DNA of 64,000 nucleotides from Aquatica leii (taxonomy: Eukaryota; Arthropoda; Insecta; Coleoptera; Lampyridae), in contig CM069432.1 of assembly GCA_035610365.1 (NCBI GenBank), positions 278,355,482 to 278,419,481 of the forward strand, in the 5' to 3' direction. A program made the position numbers and the translations under genes. The notes beneath the pieces are model-generated. The model saw only the letters and a program-made list of their open reading frames with translations. It was not told the origin of the DNA and did no database searches. Position 1 is the first letter of the stretch. Every line of letters begins with the position of its first letter. Positions 34,370 to 45,177 of this stretch are shown here, piece by piece.

Positions 34370-34836
34370 GCTCAAATCCTTAATAAGACCAATACTACTA
34401 CTGACTACAGAAAATCCAAAACAAAATATTAGGAACAATACTAAGTACTACTACTAACAGGGGAAGTCATCCAAAAACAAAACGGAAAAATTCTTCACAC
34501 TTATCACCAAATGACTACAACACACAAGCAGCATAGGAAAAGCACATACGCACAAAAAAAAGCATAAAGGCATCGACGATATTTTAAGACGAAATATGGA
34601 ATAAATCAATAACACACCACCGGCAAGTACACTGGGTTTTATCACTAATTTTCCCAGAAAAATTTAAGTTGCAATGATATGTGAGTTATATGTAAATATT
34701 ATACGTTACAATAGTCTATTATATATTAAGTTATAAAATAACTTAAACATTTAGACTAAGGAAATCAGTCCTAGGGATGTACGTCCCAAGGCAATGTAAA
34801 TTTTATATATATTAGTCAATAAATAGTTGTTTTATT
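34370..34836 (+). pseudogene. Jockey-type LINE, 3' part after the Gypsy insertion
   Basis: Resumes in the same direction after the ATGG duplication. It shows the broken end of the coding region and then a 3' untranslated region with a short inverted pair around 'tcagtcctagggatgtacg' (34767-34790) and an AT-rich tail ending near 34835. There is no long poly-A. The C-terminal part of ORF2 is full of stops. Confidence 0.55.
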
Positions 34837-35309
34837 GTTTATCGTTCACCGGCACGTGTTTTCCAAAATCCGTCCCCGGTAAAACCTGTTTTCCCCAAAT
34901 AACACTGACAATCGCTCGTACCTGGATTACTCTATTGTTTGGCGACTTACTTGCTGTTACACAGAATTGATTTAATTTAAGTTTTCATTGTTTGTACCTG
35001 TTTGTGTCTTTGTTTATCATTGTTGTCGGTGGCTTTAACCCCTACGTATTGGACTGGTTGGGCGTGTCCCCTCCCGGGAATACGATGGGTAGTGATTCCA
35101 ACTATCTGAGGTTTAACTAAAGCCCGTCGGCGAATTTCAGATGCCTTTGCCGGTACGCGTCCAAAGCAAATAAGCACTTGAAAATTACCTCCTTGCCCAC
35201 GTGCACTCATTTCAGTGCCACCTGGTGCAAAATATTAGCACCGTTAGCAAAACTCCTGGAGCTGAACATGAATGATTAAAGCACAAATAAAATTTTCTTA
35301 GCTATAAGC
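34837..35309. other. Unassigned spacer with a minus-strand open frame
   Basis: A 77-codon minus-strand frame (34977-35210) has balanced composition (RALVKPQIVGITTHRIPGRG in the middle) but no domain I know. It may be part of the adjacent decayed Gypsy element or chance. Confidence 0.35.
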
Positions 35310-35530
35310 ACCCATTCAACAGACAAGCTGACGAGACTACTAAATCAACTCATCAAAGATTTAGCTGAATTGAAGTCAACCCACACTCGTTCACAATACC
35401 AATTAACTAACCGACATTGGCAGAATAGTAGCTCCAGGTCACGGGTAAATCAGAACAATTCAGACTCAGAGGTATATTGGTATCATGAAAGAAAAATCAA
35501 CCAAGGAAACATTTAAATGGCGAGGTTTGT
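35310..35530 (+). pseudogene. Gypsy gag C-terminal fragment
   Basis: The plus strand reads TDKLTRLLNQLIKDLAELKS, then an S/R-rich stretch (NSSSRSRVNQNNSDSEVYWY) ending YWYHERK. This is the layout of the gag C-terminus in Gypsy elements whose nucleocapsid carries a W-Y-H motif instead of a zinc knuckle. It is followed at 36050 by RT sequence of the same general type. It is broken by stops after about 35520. Confidence 0.5.
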
Positions 35531-36049
35531 CCTTCTTCCGATTCTACTGTAAATACGTTTTCAAACAAAAATAATTAGTTTTTGGATTAGAAAAAAGACG
35601 CACTAACCAAACAACGAAATTAATAAAAAATTGAAACCATCTGGTTCTCAATTATATGTGGCAAACAATGCAATAATCAATATTTATGGTAGCTGAAAGC
35701 TGCAAGCTTTGTTTAACTGTCTACGTGCGTATTTCTTGTGCATAATCAATTGATCGATATTCGTCACCAAAAATTAACAGTCGCACCCTTCTAGAAACTC
35801 CAAGCATAGCTATTGCAAGCCCACCTTTCAATATTAGTTTGATAAATCCAAATAAAATATTCTGAGGTATCATTAAATAGTTTTTGGAAATTGCTTTTTT
35901 AAATAGTCTCGGTGCAAAACACAATACGACACATTTTGCTAAAACCACCTACCCGTTGTAGACCGCGTCGTTAAGCGCCTAACAAACTAACAACAGCGAA
36001 AGTCGAGTCGACTTCTTAAACATTTTAAAATACGGAATCATTTTCACAA
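35531..36049. other. Decayed spacer between Gypsy gag and RT remnants
   Basis: No recognisable protease. Frames are short. A 75-codon minus-strand frame (35721-35948) has no visible motif. Confidence 0.4.
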
Positions 36050-36310
36050 GACTACACTTGATCACCAAATTCCGGTCCAGGATGAACGCATTCCGAAAAC
36101 GGTAATAATCATGACATTTGGATTATTTGAATTTACAAAAATGCAATTGGGATTGCAAAATGCGTCTCAGATTTTCCAAACGTTCATTCGCGAAGTACTC
36201 AAAGATTTTGATTTCTGTTTTCCGTACGTCGACAACATTCTAATCGCATCTTCATCCTACGAGACACACTTCCCATCTCAGATGTGTTTTTGAGCACATA
36301 GGGCATATCG
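36050..36310 (+). pseudogene. Gypsy reverse transcriptase fragment
   Basis: The frame at 36111-36293 shows FGLFEFTKMQLGLQNASQIF, then FDFCFPYVDNILIASSS: the RT strands around the catalytic Y-x-D-D box, which here reads YVDN, so the second aspartate is lost. The upstream frame adds HQIPVQDERIPKTVI just before. It is interrupted at about 36310 by sequence including repeat R6 and resumes near 36545. It is related to the pol fragment at 54280-55020. Confidence 0.75.
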
Positions 36311-36389
36311 TTAAATATTGAAAAAAACGTTTTCGGCACAAACCTGAAGTACAATTTCTTGTGTAAAATCTTAAGCTTTTGCGGTTATA

Positions 36390-36545
36390 TTGTTTATGAT
36401 TATAAGCGACTTTTGGCTTAGACCGCGTTGTAGACAAATTCAAGACAAGACTTAGCCTTTGCCGTATTGTCGTTTGTGAACCCAAACAAACTGACGTTTC
36501 GCAAGACATTGCAACTTGCATCTTTAGAGTGGTAAATGTCACAAT
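36390..36545. repeat. Repeat R6, copy 2, inside a Gypsy RT remnant
   Basis: Matches 18488-18665 (see that entry). It lies between the RT segment ending near 36310 and the QFLGYRNSAHSSKSLPDR segment that begins at about 36540. In an intact RT these would be only some 20 residues apart. Confidence 0.6.
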
Positions 36546-36700
36546 TTCTTGGTTACCGCAATTCTGCACACAGTTCCAAATCACTACCCGATCGAATTCA
36601 AGCCATTTTAGTTTACAAGCAGCTTACTGTGGTGAACTAATTGCATTGTTTCCTTGGTCTCATAATTTGTTGCAAAACAGAGATGACCAAAATTATGCAA
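36540..36700 (+). pseudogene. Gypsy RT/connection fragment
   Basis: Reads FLGYRNSAHSSKSLPDRIQAI on the plus strand, the segment that follows the RT palm in Gypsy elements. It then continues with DNA that matches 54290-54390 ('caagccatttt', 'actacaagcag' or 'tttacaagcagc', 'tgcattgtttc' or 'tgcaccgtttc', 'cctcataa' or 'tctcataa'). So both regions come from the same Gypsy family. Confidence 0.55.
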
Positions 36701-37639
36701 GGTTGTAAACACACGCCGAGTAACGCAGCTGCAGGTAAACGTTAAAGTATCATAATTACGAAGTTTGTCTGTTATATTTTAAATTTGCCGCTAAGTTAAG
36801 AACACAATTAAGATGGCAATGGGATAAGATTTGGTTCGAAATAAAGGAGAAAGGAGAAGATTAGTTTTTGTTAATTAATTCTTAAAATGTGGTAGTTGTA
36901 CGCACTCTGGATATAAATAGTTGCAAAGATATTTTTTGGTATACTTGGTGAAAAATATGCCCTACACAATCAGAAACAGGATCGTGTAAAAACTAAAAAA
37001 ATGTTAATTTGGTAGCTGACAAAATTATCAAAGAAGATGTCGCATAGGAACAAACCAAGTTATACTTTAATTGGAATAGAATATCTTTAGAAGAAGGCAA
37101 TGTAGTAATGGCTGAGGCCGTGAATCAGCACATCACAGAAAGTGCAGAGAAATACCTTTCTGAAAATTCCGCACGATACTTTATTGTTAGGATATTTTAC
37201 TATGAAATAATCGTGTAGTTTAAAAATGGATAGGTGGACAAGAGATTTTCTATTACGATTATCGGACCTTGTGTAGTGTGATTCGCAAGTTGGTAATTTA
37301 TCAATAAATTTTCTAACGACTTTTTAAATCTGTTTGACCTGGATGTGTGGCGTCCTCTGTTGTCTATTGGTTGTGTACCCTTTTTTCCAATTTAGATTTG
37401 AAAATCCTGTAAACAGTCACGAAGACCTTCGGACATGACACTGTTTTACCTATGTCGTTAACACGTCATAAACAAAAGTTGTCTTAATTCGTTGCCTTTT
37501 GGTGTTACTTGGGCGAGATCGGGACCGGTTTTTTTAGCACTAACATTTTGAATTTGCATCGGTCGCGACAAACAATTAGCATTAATCTACACAAGCATTC
37601 ATCCGTATACTGTACCTGGACTAACAATATACGACAAAT
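36701..37639. other. Spacer, nothing recognised
   Basis: AT-rich, without an open frame over 60 codons other than an 81-codon minus frame (37505-37750) that overlaps the next repeat. Confidence 0.4.
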
Positions 37640-38772
37640 TGCTACAAACTTGTAGACGTTTACAAACCTTGCATGGCCAGCTTGCAATGGAATGGAAATA
37701 ATTCCTATTGGAGAGAGGGAGGTCCAAGTGATTTTTTTAATGGACGGCAAGTCTCGTTTTGCAGTTAGCGATCCTGTTCGATTAGTACAGAAAGTTTGAA
37801 GCTTGCATTAAAATTTAACTTGGACTACTAATAATAGCAAACAAATCTTTGTAAAAATTGCCGAAGTCATAAACAAACAAAATTTGTGAAAAGCACCGTA
37901 GCGAAATCGAATGATAATCAGAATTTGACTTAACCTAATCTGGTGTTAACCTTAAGAAAACGTTTTTCCAATGGCTTATCCGTAAATAAACTTACTAAAA
38001 AAAATCGTGTCAAACAAGTAACTCACAAAGTCTACAATTTCAATTTATGACAAATAAAGAAGACGCATGCGGTTGACATGTGTAACTTTCTTAAAGGCGG
38101 TGTTAAATGTTTACGCCTTGTAGTAAAGGTATTAATCGCATATGCACATTGTATAGGAGTTAATTATTGGTTTGATGCTTTGCTTTAGAAATTATACACA
38201 ATCGATCCCAATGTTCCTGACCCACCAAAGGGGTGCTAGGTAGATGATCGTGACTCACATTTAAAACTAACACGTGGTGCTAAGAAATCCACATTGAAAA
38301 TTCACTTAATCCGAAGAAGAACAGAAAAAACTTACCCTGCGTTGAATAAATAATCTAATTAGAGCTGTTTTCGAAATACATGACGCTGAAACACGTGGAT
38401 GTGTTGAAAAAATATTCTCTAAATTTAAAGAGGCATATTTTATGTACCACAACGTGGAAGGAAAATGACAGTTAAAATGACGACTCGAACGGATGTGACA
38501 AGAAAGATACATGTTAGATGACGTCTAGAAATAAAAGCCTAACTTCAAGTCAATTTGAGAACGTCTTCTTTTTTCGCTCGTCTGTTCTTTCAGTACCATC
38601 AATTAAGAATGATGACAAATCAATTTGCGTTCATTACAAATTAAAATATATCTCTACCAGATCTGTCATTGGCGAAAATAGATTTTACATCCTCGTGGTT
38701 AGATTTGAACCTTTCATTTTCTTCTTCCTCTGTGTTAAGACCAAATTTAATTAATATTTCTAGAGTGTAACA
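37640..38772. repeat. R2 LTR copy F (old)
   Basis: Starts TGCTACAAACTTGTAGACG and aligns with 53360 ('gctacaagctt...cgaaccctgctcggccaacttgca') and 43413. Shared inner landmarks are 'ggagagagggaggtcc' at about 37712, 'cacgtggatg' at about 38392 and 'gacgtctagaaataaaag' at about 38520. The likely end is GTGTAACA at 38772. Target duplications do not match, so the ends are approximate. Confidence 0.55.
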
Positions 38773-39560
38773 TTTAACACAATAAAAAATTATTTAAAAT
38801 TCTATTCATGCGTAATAATTCAACTATAACAACCAGTAAAAGCTCAATTGCCAAGATAATATTTTAGAATGTTTAAACGATTTATAAAACACACATTATA
38901 AATATACAAAAGTCTAAAGAATGCTATAAAAATAATTAAAATCTATTACTTTTGATTATATATAATATATATATATTTAAATCAAAGCAAAACTCTATAT
39001 AAAAACAAAAGTAGAGTTTTTTTGTAAAAGTAAAATTATATCTCCCACGACGATGCCATTTATCACTTTGATTGATTAACAGTTACTAATGCTTTCATTT
39101 AGGCTAAATGTTTTATTGGGTTTTTTGCACAATAAACTATTATCAGGGTTTCTTTAAAACTTGAAATACACTCTATAATAAATATTTTTTGTTTTAGTTA
39201 TATAAAACACATTATTAAAAAAAATATCTATGCTAAATTAGTTTGACATGTTTTGTTAAATAACAAAATTTACATACGTTAAGTTACTTTTTTTACTTTA
39301 ACATTTTTTTTTAATTATTGGAGAAGTATTTACTTGCCAAATTATTTTTTTTTAAATAAAAAATTTAAAATGGTACTGAAATTTTAAGTGCTGCGGGCTC
39401 CATAACGTATCCGAGTGTACATGATCGTATATGCAATAAAACGCGTAAATTAAAATTTTTTATGAGCTCCACAATAGATATTGGCATAATCACTATATAA
39501 AGATAAGTGCTAAGCATCTCGTTCTAGAGGACGCTTTTTTATACAGCTGCTCTGGCTCGA
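38773..39560. other. AT-rich spacer with short inverted repeats
   Basis: Contains an AT palindrome (about 38955-38980) and an inverted pair AAAACTCTA/TAGAGTTTT (about 38987-39020). There is no coding sequence. Confidence 0.45.
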
Positions 39561-40538
39561 CTAACCCGACTTTGTTTAGCCCACCACATGGCACGAATGC
39601 GCGGGCACGTCGAGTAGATAGGTGGTCAGACTTTCTTAACACCAAATGAAGAAAAATCATCAGTGAAAGTTGTGCTGAAAGCTATGGAATAGGGGTTTCC
39701 TTTCAAAAAATACGATATTTAAAGCTGAGCCAAGAGCTGCTTAGATCCAAAAAGAATCAATCACCCTGTTTTCAAAAATAACTTGCATGGAAATGAATGG
39801 ATGCAGTTATTCCTTGGACGACATAAAGATGACCTCACTGTTACGTTGACAGAAAACGTGAAAAGAGCTAGAGCACAAGTAAACGCTGAGTGTGTTGAAT
39901 ATTTTGATAACTTGGAGGATACACTGAAGGATATAACACCAAACTGCATTCTTAACTATGACGACACGAATTTTGTGGACGACTCAGGCAGGCCAATTCT
40001 CATAGTTCGGAGGACAAGTAAAGGCCCAGAAAGAATCATAGATGCGACAAAATCAGCCGTCTTGTTAATGTTTTGTTGTTCGGACGATGTCAAAACGTTG
40101 CCTCCATACATTGTATTCAAGAGCGAGCATCTATACGGATCATGCATGAAGAATAGCCCTAAAGGGTGCAGGTTTGGGCACACTAAAAGCGGTTGGTTTG
40201 ACAAACAACTTTTTGAAGATTGGTTTTTGACTATTGCACTCGTATACATGCGGAAACAGACTGGGAAACATTTTTTTCTTGGTGATAACTTGGCAAGCCA
40301 TGTCTCGTTTCAAGTTACAAAGTCTGTTAATAAGAAAATATTGCATTCTGCCTGATGGCGCTGAACTCGACTCACTTAAACCAACCACTAGACGCCACCG
40401 TATTCCGTCCAATGAAACTAAAGTGGAGGAGTATTCTCAGTACTTGGCATAAGAAAGGATCTCTACCTAAAAAAACATTCCCTTTTCTTTTGAACAAGAC
40501 GTTGATCTAATATGGCTCACAAGATTCAAGCATGTGGT
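39561..40538 (+). pseudogene. Pogo/Tigger-type DDE transposase, interrupted by the Polinton
   Basis: The frame at about 39729-40355 carries the CENP-B-like DNA-binding segment (HPVFKNNLHGNEWMQLFLGRH) and the DDE_1 core: NCILNYDDTNFVDDSG with the first aspartate, KSAVLLMFCCSDD, LPPYIVFKSEHLYG, KSGWFDKQLFEDWF and FFLGDNLASH with the second. Upstream, in other frames, 39630-39730 resembles the family's N-terminal helix region. At about 40320-40345 the frame changes and continues to about 40500 with NSTHLNQPLDATVFRPMKLK. The Polinton sits at 40545. A few codons of the C-terminal region, including the sequence around the duplicated CATATT, resume at 48309-48360. The frame changes mark a dead gene. 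Confidence 0.8.
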
Positions 40539-40544
40539 CATATT
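40539..40544. repeat. Left target-site duplication of the Polinton (CATATT)
   Basis: CATATT directly before the left terminal inverted repeat; the same six bases follow the right one at 48309-48314. A 6-bp duplication is the known hallmark of Polinton integration. Confidence 0.92.
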
Positions 40545-40806
40545 AGTAGAGTAACAGTGTATGTTCTGGAACAGGAAGTGAACTGGTTGGTCGGAAATTA
40601 AACCGGAAGTGTCCATTCTTCAGCACCGAACGTGAGTTCAATGACCGGAAATGAAGCCGGAAGTGTCCGTTCTTTACCACCCCGAAGAGTTTTGCATGAG
40701 TGTGGTGGGGGTAAGGTCAATGCCTAGAGGGTTGTTAAGAGTGTGGTAAATGTATGGGCGTGTGTGTGTTAAGGAGTTGAGGGCGTGGTCATGTTTTTGA
40801 TTGGTG
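40545..40806 (+). repeat. Left terminal inverted repeat of the Polinton (262 bp)
   Basis: Starts AGTAGAGTAACA and is the inverse of 48071-48308, with scattered changes and two short extra stretches (near 40592 and 40648). It contains the sequence CCGGAAGTGTCC twice, each followed by a 'ttctt' stretch. It ends TTTTTGATTGGTG, after which left and right flanks diverge. Confidence 0.93.
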
Positions 40807-41098
40807 GTGATGTTGAGCATGCGCTGTAGTGTAAAAGTGGTAGGGGGTTAAGATGTATGCACCGGTATGTGAACGGCTGCGTCGGTGGCGTCGGTTTGAG
40901 CGCCGAGTGCGTGCGCGCGCTTAAGTCTGCACCTAGGCACCGCCCGCGGACTGTGCCCGGACTCCGGCGTCCGGCCTCCAGAAGCTGGACCTGGTCGGTG
41001 TCTGGGCTGTACTTGCGCCTGAGCCTCTGGTGTGCGCCTGCGCCTGGGACCCCGGGGTTGGATTTACCTTCGGTGTTGAAATGAAAGAATGACGCGTG
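40807..41098. other. GC-rich island just inside the left Polinton terminus
   Basis: From about 40860 to 41060 the sequence is clearly GC-rich, with many CG steps (for example 'gagtgcgtgcgcgcgctt'), in a window that is otherwise about two-thirds AT. No protein domain is recognisable in the 75-codon frame at 40857-41084. It could be a promoter region of the element, captured sequence or another inserted fragment. Confidence 0.5.
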
Positions 41099-41397
41099 AA
41101 TGGATCATATCATTAAAAAATTAAAAGAAACGCGAACAACAACAACAGCAAGAACGACAACAGCAACAATAATCACGATGTGGATGGTTTATGCCAAGAA
41201 CATTGCACTAAAAGTGTTGATCTTACAACTGCTGTGGAACGTTTATTGCAATAACTGTCTGCTATGGTATTTGAGGTTGAACATGAAGAAGTGTATGGTA
41301 GAGGTGACTACAGTTTAGATTATTTGACGAGTTTGAGAAAACAGTACAAAGAAGGTATAAACATTTGCAGATCATATTAAACTTCACTTAGAAAAGG
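41099..41397 (+). pseudogene. Polinton plus-strand gene, first part (unrecognised)
   Basis: Plus-strand coding-like sequence: an N-rich stretch, then DGLCQEHCTKSVDLTTAVER, an in-frame stop, and EVYGRGDYSLDYLTSLRKQY. After a frame change near 41358 the sequence runs up to the solo LTR at 41398 and appears to continue beyond it at 43304. I do not recognise the protein. Its place beside the terminus, on the strand opposite to the virion genes, is where an early or accessory gene could lie. Confidence 0.4.
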
Positions 41398-43299
41398 TGT
41401 TACATGCCAAAGTAAAACAAAGTCACTGCCTGAAATGAGGTAACATAAATGATGTTGTGCCACTAGCTCAATGGAGAAGGGGTGGGTTATATTTTAAAAT
41501 TCCGTGATAAATTGGAAACGAGATCAACATAAAATCGAACTAAAACGGTAAAAGACTCAAAATTCGGTTAGGGCGCCAATCAAGGTCACGATGATCGTAG
41601 CTTCCGGACCCCTGATTACCCGAAAGCTCATCTGGTTGGTTACAACCCCGGAACTTACCTTGAGTTGTAACTATTCTGAAATACTCTTAAAAACAAAAAT
41701 TACGTACGCGGCAGCTGAATGAATAAAAGCTCTTTACATTTTAACAATTTAACATTTATTGATTGAATAAAAAAAAATAAGTAATAATGAATATTAAACA
41801 AATTTGATTAAAAGAAATGAAATAAAAATAAGTAAGACAAAACAAACAAAAACAATCTGAATACAAAATTAATATATAAAAGAAAAATAATACACAAAAA
41901 AAAATAGCGTTAACTCGTCTTTTTCAAATAGAACATAATAAAAATAAATTTCAAGGCCTTGACCGCATAAGTAATAAACAATTCAATTAAACTAAAAATA
42001 AACAAGTTATAAAATATACGTCCGAAACTTTACTTCGAACTAAACGATCAAACAGATTATAGTTTACAAATCGTTACATTATCTTTTATGTGTGAATAAG
42101 ATTTACTTTCACATACGCACAAAACAAAATTAATCTAATTTAACTTCACGCAAACACCTTTAAGTGTTACTTGAAATAATTAAATTTAACGTTAGTCGTA
42201 ATTCAATCGGCTCAAATTCAAAGCTTTTACTTCATATCAATCGCGGTTCACTACACGGTAATACCCAAATCGATAAATACCTTTACTTAGACGAACTGTC
42301 GGCACAGAGTTTCCAGAAGCTACGTAATTGGATTGAACTCCGGTTGCTCCAAGTGTACCGTAGGTGGATACAAGCTCGGTGGGACCCCCAAACAATAGAA
42401 TACCGGCGGAAAATTTATGTATTTCACAATATAATTTAAGCCGCACAACGGCGAAGAAAAGGATTTTTCCACACAAAACATCGAAACTAAATCCCTCGAA
42501 CGTGTTTGTTTATTTTTGGAAACCATGAAGTCTATTTAAACCGTAAATTACGAAATTTGGAAAATCAAACTTTTCACCACTTCACTTAATTTTCACGGTT
42601 CCAACTTCCGCGGCATTACATAACGATAGGGTAAAAGTACCCTCACCACTCAACTACATCACGGTATCCGGTATTTCTTAATTGCGACCAACGATTCATC
42701 GATCGATCCCCAAATCCAAAATTTTACCTCTTTTAAAACTTCGTATCCCTACTTAATTAATTGAACTTGCGCTGTAAAATCTTTGTAAAAGATAGAACAT
42801 TAAACGAACTAAATTAACAAAGATGAAAAATATAATTGGCCACGTGAATTCTATCACGTAGACCTACGACAGAAACGTTTCTCACCAAAAATGCTTAGCT
42901 CGCTTAATTGCAGGTGGTTCGTAATCGCGCTTTATAAAAGAACTTAACATCAACAAAGTATAGATACCAAGAAAAATGGATCAACTTACATTCCAAAAGG
43001 AAGTCGTAAATTATATAAAATTGTTATTTTACTGAGATAAACAAGTAAAACACTAAATCAAAATCAAAACCACGGGACTTTATGCATTCAAAAAAAAATA
43101 CCAGTAATGATTGTAAAACAACTTGAAATACCAATAACTTAAATCACACGCAATAAAATAACGAGCAAAACGTTTTCGATGCTAATATTGAACTAATTAA
43201 ACGTACCAAAAACAAAAAAAAAGAAAATTCAGCCAGCTGAATCTATTTACGGGGTCTGACATAAAAAGATTACTGCTGAAATCCCAAACGCAGGTTACA
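41398..43299 (-). mobile_element. Solo LTR of the Gypsy family at 25198-34365, with AAGG duplications
   Basis: Starts TGTTACATGCCAAAGT and ends GCAGGTTACA; 1902 bp. The first few hundred bases align closely with the LTRs at 25198 and 32440 ('gtgccactagctcaatggagaag', 'ttgattacctgaaagctcat' against 'ctgattacccgaaagctcat', 'gctctttacatt'), but with many substitutions, so this copy is much older. Target duplication AAGG at 41394-41397 and 43300-43303. There is no interior, so it arose by LTR-LTR recombination. Frames inside it (42164-42439 plus and minus shadows) are not genes. Confidence 0.88.
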
Positions 43300-43303
43300 A
43301 AGG

Positions 43304-43412
43304 ACAGCATCGCATCGTCATCATCATCATCATCATTATCATCATGCTCGTCATCATCAGTTGAAGTTGATGATGATGATAACAAAATGGCTGAAGGAGA
43401 AGAAGAAGAAGT
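43304..43412 (+). pseudogene. Polinton plus-strand gene, middle part (Ser/Asp/Glu-rich)
   Basis: Between the two solo LTRs. In the frame that continues from 41397 it encodes a serine run followed by an acidic run (ending MAEGEEEEV). At DNA level this is a (CAT)n-like run followed by its inverse, so it can form a hairpin. It continues after the second solo LTR at 44791 and reaches a stop near 44825. Confidence 0.45.
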
Positions 43413-44786
43413 TGTTACAAGCTTTAGGTATTTTACGAACCTGCACGGCCAACTCTCAATAGTCGGAGAGAGGGGTAGGTTTCCAAGAAATATATAAAAG
43501 GTGTTCCAGGGCGCCAGAGCTTATCCCCAAAGTGACTTCTGTCCGCTCACAACAGAATGGTAGCACTTGTAACAAGATGTTAGGTTCGTAATCCCTTCTA
43601 CTCGGCTGTTCCAGTAGCCAGCGTTTGTGATTAGATAACGACGATCTAAAGAGAAAGGTATGTTGTCATAAAAGAACAAGTAACCACAATAACAACTTTA
43701 ATCTAGAATCGTTGATGATTATCACAGGATATAAGAATTCTCATTACAGAAAATCAGTAGTATCGGCAACACACAATACATAGATAAATTTGGTTTACAT
43801 GAATAGCGAAGAGTAGATTTATAGTAAATCTCAGTTCCATATAGCATGCGAGATACATGAAATAATGATAATAAGTACGGCCTTAATATTACCATATCGT
43901 AATAAATATTGGGAGTACACAGCATACGTCATACACAATAAGCAATAAGCAAGAAAAATTACTACGGAATTAATATTCACACAGTTTCGTGAGCGACCTG
44001 GTTGACTACGAAATAAAACATATAAAATCACTTACCATAAATACAGGAGTTTCCACAGGTGCGCAGAAAGTACTTTCTCCGCCACGTAGTCCTGTAAGCA
44101 ATTTGAAATAGCAAGTCGTGTCAAACTAATTCCTCACGAAAGTGAAATCTACAAAATCATTACTTAAATTTTAAAGTACACACATAACACAACCCGAAAG
44201 TCGCATGCTGTTATACCCTTTTCTGTGATTTAATTAATTCCAACAGTAGGCCTTATAAATATTTAGAATCGTTCCAACACAATATTCGTCGAGGGTTATC
44301 TCTCGTCTTTCGGTATCGATTTGAATTCATGGGCCGGATGGTGGTAAGAATGGCCGGTGACGATACGAACACCCCACGATCGCAACGAAGCCACAACTTT
44401 CCCTGGTGGACGTTAAATTATAACCAGAATGCCCTTAGTTATGAGGTAGCACATGGCGCTGACAAAAGACATAAGAATTACCTTTAATTAAAGAAAGAAC
44501 AAAACCACTCACTCTGCGTGGATGAAATCAATTTAATTCAGAAGACTTCTATTTTCCATCGTGTCCCAACACGTGGATGATTTTTGAAAAACGATATTCA
44601 ATTCACGCAGACATAGGTACTAACATGCACGCTGTTAAAGTGAAAAATGCCGGTTTGTCACCGGATGTCGTCGACTCAATACAAAGTGACCAACGAACCC
44701 GATAGATGGCGTCGAGAAATATAAAAGTAATTTTTAATTAAATTGATATACAGGGTAATGCATTATTTAAATTTATGCACGTAACA
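43413..44786. mobile_element. Solo LTR of family R2 (copy A), with AAGT duplications
   Basis: 1374 bp, from TGTTACAAGCTTTAGG to TGCACGTAACA. The 4-bp target duplication AAGT is at 43409-43412 and 44787-44790. It is the best-defined copy of a family also present at 22196, 37640, 48755, 53360 and 60182. TG...CA ends, 4-bp duplication and length identify an LTR, but no interior of the family was seen, so the sense direction is unknown. Minus-strand frames at 43722-44031 are chance. Confidence 0.85.
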
Positions 44787-44790
44787 AAGT

Positions 44791-45177
44791 AGAGAAAACA
44801 AAGGAAAATGTTAATGTTAAATAAAGTACAAACGATTAATTGTAGGTTTTTTGTAAAATAAAAAGTGTAATGTTAAAATAATTATGAATAAAAAAGTAGT
44901 AAGTTTTAATGACAATGTGGAAATAAAACATTTATTAGTTTGGAAATTTACTTATTGGCAAGCTAATCTTTACTAATTGTTTCGTCGAAACGAATTTTTT
45001 GAAAAATGTTTAATTAATAATCATTAATCATTTATTATTATTTTGTTTTATTTCACTATTAAACCAATCGATTCTAAAAATTTCTTTTCTGCATGTGTGA
45101 GTTGTTAAAGTCTTCGGAGGCAACTAGAGTATATCTTGTCAAAACGATTTTCTTTATAATTATTTGATTTTTGAGAA
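44791..45177. other. Convergent 3' ends inside the Polinton
   Basis: The plus-strand acidic frame ends near 44825. On the minus strand, 45060-45177 has broken coding-like sequence (THAEKKFLESIGLIVK in one frame) that follows the penton-like gene. Several AATAAA and ATTAAA signals on both strands lie between, as expected where two convergent transcription units meet. Confidence 0.4.

Noticed and set aside
43388-43414. Purine tract GAAGGAGAAGAAGAAGAAG directly before the R2 LTR at 43413, as a polypurine tract of a full LTR element
   Set aside because: The matching AAGT on both sides of 43413-44786 shows a solo LTR; the purine run is the glutamate-rich end of the Polinton plus-strand frame.
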